A program made the translations under genes and the position numbers. The notes under the pieces are model-generated. The model made no database searches. It saw only the letters and a program-made list of their open reading frames with translations, and was not told the DNA's origin. 11,117 bases of DNA, from positions 1 through 11,117 of the forward strand of contig CABSMN010000014.1 in NCBI GenBank assembly GCA_902478765.1, in the 5' to 3' direction. Source of the stretch: an uncultured Collinsella sp. Lineage in GTDB: Bacteria; Actinomycetota; Coriobacteriia; Coriobacteriales; Coriobacteriaceae. This document shows positions 5,853-11,117 of this stretch, one piece after another; the first letter of the stretch is position 1, and every line of letters starts with the position of its first letter.

Positions 5853-7659
5853 GTGCCTCGCCTCCTTCCTGGGTCTGAGCTTGCGTTGCGGATGCCTCGG
5901 TGTCGGCCTCGACGGCCCCTTCGCCCTCGGCAGACATCTTGTTTTGCGAGGTAAAGGTCTCGCGGTAGATCTCGCTCGTCTTAAGCAGCTCGTCATGGTT
6001 GCCGATCTGCGCGATTCGGCCGCCCTCCATGACGATGATGCGGTCTGCGTCCTGTACGGAGCTGATGCGCTGGGCGATGATGAGCTTGGTCGTGTTGGGC
6101 AGATAGCTTGCCAGCCCTGCGCGAATCTTTGCGTCGGTCTTGGTGTCGACGGCGCTGGTGGAGTCATCCAGGATCAAGATCTTGGGGCGACGCAGCAGGG
6201 CGCGTGCAATGCACAGGCGCTGCTTCTGACCGCCCGAAACATTAGAGCCGCCCTGTTCGATCCAGGTGTCGTAGCCCTTGGGGAAACCGTCGACAAACTC
6301 GTCGGCGCAGGCCAGATGCGCTGCCTCGCGGACTTCCTCGTCGGTGGCGTTCGGGTCGCCCCAACGCAGGTTCTCGGCGATGGTGCCGCTAAACAGCACG
6401 TTTTTCTGCAGCACCATGGCGACCTGGTGACGCAGCGCGTCCAGGTCGTAGTCGCGCACGTCCACGCCGCCCACGCGCACAGCGCCTTCGGTGGTGTCGT
6501 ACAGGCGGGCGATGAGGTTAACGAGCGTGGACTTGGCCGAGCCGGTGCCGCCGATGATGCCGATGGTCTCGCCGCTCGTAATGTGCAGGTCGATATCGTC
6601 GAGCGCCTGGCGCTTCGCATGCTTGGAATACTTAAAGCTCACGTGGTCAAAGTCGATGGAACCGTCGGCAACCTCGAGCACGGGCTCGGCGGGATCGGCG
6701 ATCGTGGGCTCGGCGGCCAGTACCTCGGCAATGCGGTGTGCCGATTCGTCGGCCATGGTCACCATGACAAAGATCATCGACAGCTGCATCAGGCTCATGA
6801 GAATCTGGAAACCATAGGTAAAGGTCGAGGAGAGCTGGCCCACGTCGAACAGCGTGCCCTGGCTCGTGATGATGAGCTTGGAGCCCAGGTAGATGATGAC
6901 GACAAACGCGCCGTTGACGCAGATGTTCATCATGGGGTTGTTAAAGGCGAGCAGCTTCTCGGCGCGGGTGAAGTCCATCTGGACGTCGCGCGCGGCGGTC
7001 GCGAACTTCTCCTTCTCAAAGTCTTCGCGCACATAGCTCTTGACCACGCGCATGCCGGTGACGTTTTCCTCGACGGACTCGTTAAGGGCATCGTACTTGT
7101 GGAACACGCGCGAGAAGATGGGGCGCACCTTAAAGATGATAAAGAACAGTCCAAAGCCCAGCAGCGGAATGATGACCAGGTAGACCATGGCGACGCTGCC
7201 GCCCATGATAAACGCCATGGTAAAGGCGAAGATCAATACCAGCGGCGCGCGCACGGCGATACGGATGATCATCATAAAGGCCTGCTGCACGTTGTTGATA
7301 TCGGTGGTCAGGCGCGTGACGAGCGATGAGCTCGAGAACTCATCGATGTTGGCAAAGCTGAACGTCTGGATCTTGTAGAACAGGTCGTGACGCAGGTTCT
7401 TGGCGAACCCGCAGCTCGCATGGCTGCAGGTGACGCCGGCCGCGGCGCCAAAAGCAAGCGACGTCAGCGCGATGAGCACCAAAAAGCCTGCGGTGGGAAG
7501 CATCTCGGCTACGGTGGCGCCGTCTTTGATAGCGTCGATCAGGTTGGCGGTGATAAATGGAATCAGCATCTCGCAGAGCACCTCGCCAAGCACGAGCAGC
7601 GGCGTGGCAACGGTGACTTTCATATAGTCGCGGATGCTGCCCATGAGGGTTTTAATCAT
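5845..7659 (-). CDS. ABC exporter half-transporter, subunit with degenerate Walker B and switch
   Basis: A 604-residue half-transporter with a six-helix exporter membrane domain (about 1-300) and a C-terminal ATPase domain. Walker A is GGTGSAKS (370-377; Ala replaces the third Gly), Q-loop Gln418, a canonical signature VSGGQ (474-478), and Walker B LILDD with Asp499 where the catalytic Glu should be. Gln530 replaces the switch His (IAQR). These changes mark the non-hydrolysing site of a heterodimer; the intact signature completes the active site with the partner subunit's Walker motifs. A charged, disordered-looking tail of about 30 residues (from about 575, rich in Ala, Glu, Gln, Thr) follows the ATPase domain. 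The ATG at 7659 has GGGAGGAA upstream and overlaps the regulator's stop as ATGATTAA, so translation of regulator and transporter is probably coupled. Together with the downstream partner it forms one inner-membrane exporter. Confidence 0.92.
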   Translation of the reverse strand: MIKTLMGSIRDYMKVTVATPLLVLGEVLCEMLIPFITANLIDAIKDGATVAEMLPTAGFLVLIALTSLAFGAAAGVTCSHASCGFAKNLRHDLFYKIQTFSFANIDEFSSSSLVTRLTTDINNVQQAFMMIIRIAVRAPLVLIFAFTMAFIMGGSVAMVYLVIIPLLGFGLFFIIFKVRPIFSRVFHKYDALNESVEENVTGMRVVKSYVREDFEKEKFATAARDVQMDFTRAEKLLAFNNPMMNICVNGAFVVIIYLGSKLIITSQGTLFDVGQLSSTFTYGFQILMSLMQLSMIFVMVTMADESAHRIAEVLAAEPTIADPAEPVLEVADGSIDFDHVSFKYSKHAKRQALDDIDLHITSGETIGIIGGTGSAKSTLVNLIARLYDTTEGAVRVGGVDVRDYDLDALRHQVAMVLQKNVLFSGTIAENLRWGDPNATDEEVREAAHLACADEFVDGFPKGYDTWIEQGGSNVSGGQKQRLCIARALLRRPKILILDDSTSAVDTKTDAKIRAGLASYLPNTTKLIIAQRISSVQDADRIIVMEGGRIAQIGNHDELLKTSEIYRETFTSQNKMSAEGEGAVEADTEASATQAQTQEGGEAHE

Positions 7660-8158
7660 CCAGTTCCTCCCAGGTTACGCGGATTTTATCGAGCATTTCG
7701 GCGAGGTCCTCGCGCTCGTCATGGGTGAGCGCGCTAAAGGCCTGCTCTCTAAAGCGAATGCGGGCCGCCTGCTCTACGTGGGCCTTTTCCCATCCCGCTT
7801 CGGTCAGGCGAATGGTGAGCTGCCGCCGGTCTTTGGGATTGCGGCTGCGCTCGATAAGGCCGGCGCATTCGATCTTGGAGAGAATCTCGGAAAGCGAACC
7901 GGGCTTAAGATCAAAGTGCAGGCCTAGTTCCTGCTGTGACATCTCGCCGTTTGGCTGCTTGGCGAGCAAGCAGACGATGGGGGCCTTTCCCGAGGCGCCG
8001 CCGCCGTGAAAGTGCAGAAAGTGGCCGCAGAAGCCCAGCCCGTTTAGGATGTGCTTGGCGAGCGCGTCTGATTGGGACTGTGCCGCGGGCGCATCTGCGG
8101 GTTCATGGGGGTCGCCGCCCGGCGTGTGGGGGCAGAGGCCGATGTGGTCATCGCACAT
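7652..8158 (-). CDS. MarR-family transcriptional regulator with His/Cys-rich N-terminus
   Basis: A 168-residue winged helix-turn-helix regulator. The HTH spans about residues 72-97 (EMSQQELGLHFDLKPGSLSE, then ILSKIE), followed by GLIERSRNPKDRRQLTIRLTEAG, the MarR wing with its DRR motif. Helical dimerisation segments lie on either side. The first 51 residues are unusual: Cys2, His5, Cys9, His11, His18, a Pro/Ala-rich stretch, then Cys44, His46, His49 and His51 before GGG. These could bind a metal or sense oxidants, which is untested. I chose ATG 8158 because AAAGGAG lies 7-8 nt upstream; a GTG at 8221 would run through the putative promoter. It is first in the operon with the ABC exporter and probably represses it, being released by an exporter substrate. 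Confidence 0.9.
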   Translation of the reverse strand: MCDDHIGLCPHTPGGDPHEPADAPAAQSQSDALAKHILNGLGFCGHFLHFHGGGASGKAPIVCLLAKQPNGEMSQQELGLHFDLKPGSLSEILSKIECAGLIERSRNPKDRRQLTIRLTEAGWEKAHVEQAARIRFREQAFSALTHDEREDLAEMLDKIRVTWEELDD

Positions 8159-8174
8159 GGTGTCGCTCCTTTCT

Positions 8175-8210
8175 TTAGTTAGGTAGTTGAATTGTTTTGT
8201 GCCTAACCAA
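8175..8210 (-). promoter_or_regulatory. candidate MarR operator (inverted repeat)
   Basis: TTAGTTAGG (8175-8183) and CCTAACCAA (8202-8210) are inverted with 8 of 9 positions matching, 18 nt apart. The second arm overlaps the -10 box and start region of the promoter at 8209-8237; the first lies in the leader just before the ribosome site. This is where an autorepressing MarR dimer would be expected, but the spacing is wider than a typical single MarR site, so it may be two half-sites or chance. Confidence 0.4.
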
Positions 8211-8237
8211 TTTAGGAGCACGGTAAATAAATGTCAA
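8209..8237 (-). promoter_or_regulatory. sigma70-type promoter of the marR-ABC exporter operon
   Basis: Reading leftward, a perfect -35 TTGACA (8237-8232), an optimal 17-nt spacer and TAAATT (8214-8209, four of six bases). Transcription would start near 8202, giving a leader of about 44 nt before the ATG at 8158. It is the best promoter match in the window. Confidence 0.7.
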
Positions 8238-8261
8238 GGTACCAAACTTATTATGTTCGAG

Positions 8262-8346
8262 CGGCACTTAGGGACGTTCCTTATGTGCCGGCATTTGGGG
8301 ACACTCCTTGTGTCGACTAGTCATTTAAGAACGTCCCCAACGACTA
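8262..8346. repeat. tandem trio of decayed 29-bp GGGAC/GTCCC palindromes
   Basis: Three imperfect palindromes lie end to end. Copy 1 (8262-8290) pairs CGGCAC-TTAGGGAC with GTTCCTTATGTGCCG. Copy 2 (about 8287-8317) pairs GCCGGCATTTGGGGAC with ACTCCTTGTGTCGAC. Copy 3 (8318-8346) pairs TAGTCATTTAAGAAC with GTCCCCAACGACTA. All share the GGGAC/GTCCC centre and about 29-bp length of the perfect palindrome at 466-494. They fill part of the 258-bp gap between the divergent MarR operon and the kinase gene; the remainder (8347-8479) holds only a weak TACACT -10-like box at 8424-8429 and a small hairpin. Confidence 0.65.
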
Positions 8347-8441
8347 ACTTCCTCCTTCCCGTAACCTTTCCGCAACAATTCGTCCTCTGCGGTGCCAGCG
8401 CCCGTTCACAACGTCCCCTGCGCTACACTTAGTCGCACTGT

Positions 8442-8455
8442 GGCGCTGCTGCGCC
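8442..8455 (+). other. small hairpin in the kinase leader
   Basis: GGCGC, loop TGCT, GCGCC form a 5-bp GC stem about 11 nt before the Shine-Dalgarno AAGGGGGA (8467-8474) of the kinase gene. It may affect translation initiation; the stem is too short to say more. Confidence 0.25.
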
Positions 8456-8479
8456 GCGCCCGAACCAAGGGGGACCCTC

Positions 8480-9304
8480 ATGAAGAATACTCAGCTGCTG
8501 CTGATTAACGATATGTGCGGCTACGGCAAGGTCGCGCTTTCCGCCATGCTGCCGGTGCTGTCGCACATGGGCTACCGTATCCATAACTTGCCGACGGCGC
8601 TCGTTTCTGACACGCTCAACTACCCCAAGTTCTACATCCACGACACCACCGAGTACGTGCGTCAAAGCCTCGCTATCTGGGAGGAGCTCGGCTTTGAGTT
8701 CGACGCCATCTCGACCGGCTTTATCGTGACCGAGGAAGAGACGCGTATCATCTCGGACTTTTGCCACCGCCGCGCGCAAAAGGGCACCAAGGTGTTTGTC
8801 GATCCCATCATGGGTGACAACGGCAAGCTCTATGCCGGCGTGCCCGAGTCCACGATTGGCCTCATGCGGCACCTGCTGGAGTGCGCAGACTACGCGGTGC
8901 CCAACTACACCGAGGCCTGTCTGCTCGCCGATACGCCTATTGCAGAGCAGATCACGCCCGATGAGGCCCGCGCCCTTGTGGACGCCGTGCGCGAGTTGGG
9001 TGCCAAGTCGGTGGTCATTACGAGCGCCGTGGTCAATGGCACGAACGCGGTTATCGGTTACGACCATGTAGCGGGGGAGTACTTCACGATTCCCTTTGAG
9101 CTCATTCCGGTCTATTTCCCGGGCACGGGCGACACGTTCTCGGCGGTGCTCGTCGGCCGCGTTATGGCAGGTTGGAGTCTGCAGCGCGCGACGTCCGATG
9201 CCATGCGTGTGGTGGCTGAGCTTATCGAGCGCAATGCCGACCAAGAGGACAAGTCGGCCGGCCTTCCCATCGAGGCATGCCTGGATGTGATCGACCATGA
9301 GTAA
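8480..9304 (+). CDS. pyridoxal/pyridoxamine kinase family protein (ribokinase-like fold)
   Basis: A 274-residue cytosolic kinase of the PdxK/PdxY group, which phosphorylates vitamin B6 vitamers with ATP in the pyridoxal-phosphate salvage pathway. The N-terminus INDMCGYGKVALSAMLPVL matches the substrate-site start seen in Firmicutes-type pyridoxamine kinases (NDLSGFGR..L..ALP). DPIMGDNGKLY (108-118) is the conserved DPvMGD loop, PNYTEA (141-146) the usual PN.tEa stretch, and GTGDTFSA (215-222) the anion-hole motif with catalytic base Asp218. Length fits the family. The ATG at 8480 follows AAGGGGGA by 5 nt. The stop overlaps the next gene's start as ATGAGTAA. Exact vitamer preference (pyridoxal, pyridoxine, pyridoxamine, or HMP-like substrates) cannot be read from sequence. 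Confidence 0.88.
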   Translation: MKNTQLLLINDMCGYGKVALSAMLPVLSHMGYRIHNLPTALVSDTLNYPKFYIHDTTEYVRQSLAIWEELGFEFDAISTGFIVTEEETRIISDFCHRRAQKGTKVFVDPIMGDNGKLYAGVPESTIGLMRHLLECADYAVPNYTEACLLADTPIAEQITPDEARALVDAVRELGAKSVVITSAVVNGTNAVIGYDHVAGEYFTIPFELIPVYFPGTGDTFSAVLVGRVMAGWSLQRATSDAMRVVAELIERNADQEDKSAGLPIEACLDVIDHE

Positions 9305-9626
9305 CGCCGGCGAGGGCGCCGCCGGGTCCGCCGACGAGAACAAGCCGCTCGGCGCGCCGCGTGACAAGCGTCCGCGTATCCGCGTGAGCTGCGTGGACCA
9401 GCTTGGTGCGTGTCGCTGCCACCATGGTCACAAGCCGGGCGACGTCTTTGATTTCGATCGCGACCGGGGCAAGATGTGCGCCATGGCCTGCCATGTGGGC
9501 TTTCCCTACATCGATATCCTGCGCTATGGAGGCGCCGTGCCTGGCAACGAGCCCGGCACAGCAAAGTTCTGCTGCCCCGAGGTCGATACGTTAAACGTCT
9601 GGCTTGCCGAGATCGTCGACGAATAG
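9297..9626 (+). CDS. small Cys/His-rich protein, TIGR04076-like
   Basis: A 109-residue protein of unknown function. After a low-complexity charged leader (1-27) comes a compact domain: IRVSCVD, then CRCHHGHKPGDVFDF (39-53), MCAMAC (60-65), a hydrophobic IDILRYGG (72-79), and CCPE (92-95). The GHK.GD.f...MC....i..lryG...CP pattern resembles the TIGR04076 family of small uncharacterised bacterial and archaeal proteins; I make that match from memory. Seven cysteines (32, 39, 41, 61, 65, 92, 93) and a His cluster (42, 43, 45) could bind a metal or act in redox chemistry, which is inference. The start overlaps the kinase stop by 8 nt (ATGAGTAA) with only a weak Shine-Dalgarno, so it is probably translated by coupling. 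There is no signal peptide or membrane segment. Confidence 0.75.
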   Translation: MSNAGEGAAGSADENKPLGAPRDKRPRIRVSCVDQLGACRCHHGHKPGDVFDFDRDRGKMCAMACHVGFPYIDILRYGGAVPGNEPGTAKFCCPEVDTLNVWLAEIVDE

Positions 9627-9627
9627 T

Positions 9628-9751
9628 CGAGTGAGGATTTTCTCCCGCCAAGATAACGAGGGTGGATTATCTCCCGTTTTGGACGCAATTTCGTATTCAA
9701 AGTGGGAGATAATCCACCCTCGATTTGCATATGGGAGAAAATCCTCCCTCG
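9628..9751. repeat. nested four-copy inverted repeat (two direct plus two inverted 19-mers)
   Basis: Four 19-bp units: A CGAGTGAGGATTTTCTCCC (9628-9646), B CGAGGGTGGATTATCTCCC (9657-9675), C the exact reverse complement of B (9704-9722), and D the reverse complement of A with one mismatch (9733-9751). A-B and C-D spacers are both 10 nt with unrelated sequence; the B-C loop is 28 nt. Bases that differ between A and B are mirrored in D and C, so pairing is A with D and B with C, a long interrupted hairpin. It starts 2 bp after the stop of the Cys-rich gene and ends 36 bp before the convergent phosphatase stop. It may end transcription from both sides, but no T-tract is present. It resembles a BIME or miniature mobile element. 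Confidence 0.85.
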
Positions 9752-9787
9752 ATGTATGCCGATGGCGCGGTTCGCGCGCTCGATAGC

Positions 9788-10234
9788 CTACAGTTGCTCG
9801 AGCATAGCGGTGCAACCGTCGAGCACATCGCGGTAGGTGGCATCGAAATTGCCGGTGTACCAGGGATCGGCCACGTCGCCGGGGCGCTCGGTCCAATCGA
9901 GCAAGCGCGAAATCTTGCCGTCGGGGTCGTCGCCAAAGATGCGACGCAGGCTGCGCGCGTTCTCGGCATCCATATAGACAATGCGATCCCAGTCGCCATA
10001 CTCCGCGCGACGCACCTGACGTGCGCGATGTGCGACGATGGGAATTCCGGCCTCGCGTAGCTTGGCAACGGTACCGTGGTGCGGCGGGTTGCCAATCTCC
10101 TCAGTTGAGGTCGCTGCGGAATCGATGACAAACTCCGCCTCGCGCCCAGCGCGGCGCACGAGCTCGGTAAACACCGACTCAGCCATCGTCGAGCGGCAGA
10201 TGTTCCCATGGCAGATAAACAGTACACGTTGCAT
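9788..10234 (-). CDS. low-molecular-weight protein tyrosine phosphatase
   Basis: A 148-residue cytosolic phosphatase of the LMW-PTP family, a usual length. The N-terminal P-loop CHGNICRS (8-15) gives the CX5R signature: Cys8 is the nucleophile and Arg14 binds phosphate; Ser15 completes the motif. The general acid is Asp123 in ADPWYTGNF (DPW near the C-terminus instead of the more common DPY/DPF). The first strand MQRVLFICHGN and the SAATS stretch (39-43) are standard. I chose ATG 10234 with AAAGGAAA upstream rather than longer in-frame starts, because the fold begins directly at MQRVLF. Substrates range from tyrosine kinases of capsule export to phosphoarginine; no partner kinase is adjacent. 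It follows an MFS gene by 51 bp in the same direction. Confidence 0.93.
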   Translation of the reverse strand: MQRVLFICHGNICRSTMAESVFTELVRRAGREAEFVIDSAATSTEEIGNPPHHGTVAKLREAGIPIVAHRARQVRRAEYGDWDRIVYMDAENARSLRRIFGDDPDGKISRLLDWTERPGDVADPWYTGNFDATYRDVLDGCTAMLEQL

Positions 10235-10285
10235 ATGCGGTTTCCTTTCGATCGCCATCATCGAGCTCGAGTATCGCATCTGCGC

Positions 10286-11117
10286 TTACGCCCTCGCCCG
10301 CTTGCGCTCCCAACGTGCCAGCTTAATCGTTACTAGCGTGAGTGCCCAGGCCACAAGCGAGAACGCAGCGCCCACGGCGCCCACGTAGGCAATGCCAACG
10401 CTGCTTACCACGGCGCCGCCCACCGCAGTGCCAAACGAGATGCCGACGTTAAACGCCATGGGCTCAACCGAACTTGCGAGTACCATCGACTTGGGATGGC
10501 GGCTGCGTGCCACGTCCATAAAGTGTGTGATGCACGAGACTGAGAACAGGTACATGAGCAGCGCCAAGCTAAAGACAAAGACCAGCGCGAGCGGCATGGT
10601 GCCGCCCACGGCAAACAGCCCGAGCAACGCCGCAGCCTGCAGCACAAACGTCACAAGCAGTGCCTTCATGCCAAAACGTGCGTCGATCCATCCGCCCAGG
10701 ATGTTCGAGATCAGGCAGAACACGCCGTAGGCCATAAGCGTGGTGCTCGCCTGAACAGTGCCCATACCCAGCACCTGCTCAAGATAAGGCGTAACGTAGC
10801 CGTAGAATACATAGACCGAGCCCACGCCAAACAAAAAGATAAGCATGCCGGTGATGATGCTCGGTTCGCGTAGCAGACCCGCCTGTTCGCGGAAGGTAGC
10901 GGGTTCGTCGGTCTGTCCGGCGCGCGGCATAAACGCCACGAGCGCTCCGCAGATCAAAACGGCAAAGGTCAGCGTACCGTACATGGCCACGTGCCAATCG
11001 AGCGTGTCGGCCACGAACTTGCCGATCGAAGTGACAAAGACCATCGCCACGGAAAACGCGCCGTACACGACCGAGATGGCAAGCGAAGTTTGCTGCGGGG
11101 ACAGCAGCTCTGGGATG
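10286..11117 (-). CDS. MFS transporter, DHA1/AraJ-like efflux type (5' end beyond window)
   Basis: The C-terminal 276 or so residues of a membrane transporter; the frame stays open to base 11117, so the start and the first few helices lie outside. A GTG at 11068 is in frame but sits inside a helix-rich region (preceded by IPELLSPQQTSLAISV), so it is not a credible start. About eight hydrophobic segments are visible. GKFVADTLDWHVAMYG matches the motif-C region and end of the first half in DHA1 drug or sugar efflux proteins; a short loop (FMPRAGQTDEPATFREQ) joins the halves, and GGWIDARFG is the second-half copy of the MFS loop motif. The C-terminus is basic (RWERKRARA). Cargo is unknown. The phosphatase gene follows after 51 bp and may be cotranscribed. 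Confidence 0.88.
   Translation of the reverse strand, partial: IPELLSPQQTSLAISVVYGAFSVAMVFVTSIGKFVADTLDWHVAMYGTLTFAVLICGALVAFMPRAGQTDEPATFREQAGLLREPSIITGMLIFLFGVGSVYVFYGYVTPYLEQVLGMGTVQASTTLMAYGVFCLISNILGGWIDARFGMKALLVTFVLQAAALLGLFAVGGTMPLALVFVFSLALLMYLFSVSCITHFMDVARSRHPKSMVLASSVEPMAFNVGISFGTAVGGAVVSSVGIAYVGAVGAAFSLVAWALTLVTIKLARWERKRARA

Noticed and set aside
3999..5954. Very long open frame (about 650 codons) on the + strand opposite the downstream ABC subunit
   Set aside because: It is antisense to a clear ABC exporter gene, its translation is low-complexity with many Asp, His, Val and Gly, and it has no recognisable motif. GC-rich codon use commonly opens such frames.
5853..6167. N-terminal extension of about 105 residues on the downstream ABC subunit
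   Set aside because: The extension overlaps the partner subunit's ATPase coding region out of frame and is Arg/Ser/Pro-rich. The ATG at 5852 has a strong Shine-Dalgarno and a start/stop overlap.
5785..7329. Long + strand open frame opposite the upstream ABC subunit
   Set aside because: Same reason: antisense shadow of a strongly supported gene, with no ribosome site or family motif.
8405..8429. Promoter TTCACA / TACACT for the kinase gene
   Set aside because: The spacer is only 13 nt, too short for a sigma70 promoter; the -10-like box alone is weak evidence.
8429..9367. Leftward open frame of about 310 codons opposite the kinase gene
   Set aside because: Antisense to a gene with clear catalytic motifs; its translation shows no domain.
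9628..9751. CRISPR array
   Set aside because: Units are 19 bp with 10-nt spacers, two are inverted relative to the others, and no cas gene is near. It is a nested inverted repeat.

Overview
The window is a GC-rich, gene-dense bacterial chromosome segment with short intergenic gaps, purine-rich ribosome binding sites and short start/stop overlaps. Base composition, protein style and GGGAC/GTCCC-centred intergenic palindromes suggest a gut actinobacterium of the Coriobacteriia, most like Collinsella. That placement is recognition by eye, not a search. I see no rRNA, tRNA, CRISPR array, transposase or phage gene.

Region 1 (1-3838) looks like a small catabolic locus. Three genes run leftward: a short-chain dehydrogenase/reductase (1845-2726), an OFA-type major facilitator transporter (504-1760) and the N-terminal part of a Gfo/Idh/MocA oxidoreductase (1-434, cut by the window edge). 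A LysR-type regulator (2960-3838) is divergent across a 233-bp AT-richer intergenic region with a candidate promoter and several palindromes. The likely logic is uptake of a small organic acid or polyol followed by two NAD(P)-linked oxidations; the substrate cannot be read from the sequence. A strong bidirectional terminator (3851-3878) closes this region.

Region 2 (3933-8237) is a three-gene leftward operon: a MarR-family regulator and the two half-transporters of a heterodimeric ABC exporter. Each junction is an 8-nt overlap. The degenerate ATP-site motifs are split between the two subunits as expected for an asymmetric exporter. A good sigma70-type promoter (TTGACA, 17 nt, TAAATT) and an inverted repeat over its start region suggest MarR autoregulation.

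Region 3 (8262-9626) has a tandem trio of decayed 29-bp palindromes, then a rightward pair: a pyridoxal/pyridoxamine kinase and a small Cys/His-rich protein resembling the TIGR04076 family, again joined by an 8-nt overlap.

Region 4 (9628-11117) has a nested four-copy inverted repeat between convergent genes, then a leftward pair: a low-molecular-weight protein tyrosine phosphatase and a DHA1-type MFS transporter cut by the right edge.

Most genes belong to well-known families. The least explained parts are the two kinds of intergenic palindromic repeat, the Cys/His-rich protein coupled to the B6 kinase, and the His/Cys-rich N-terminus of the MarR regulator.
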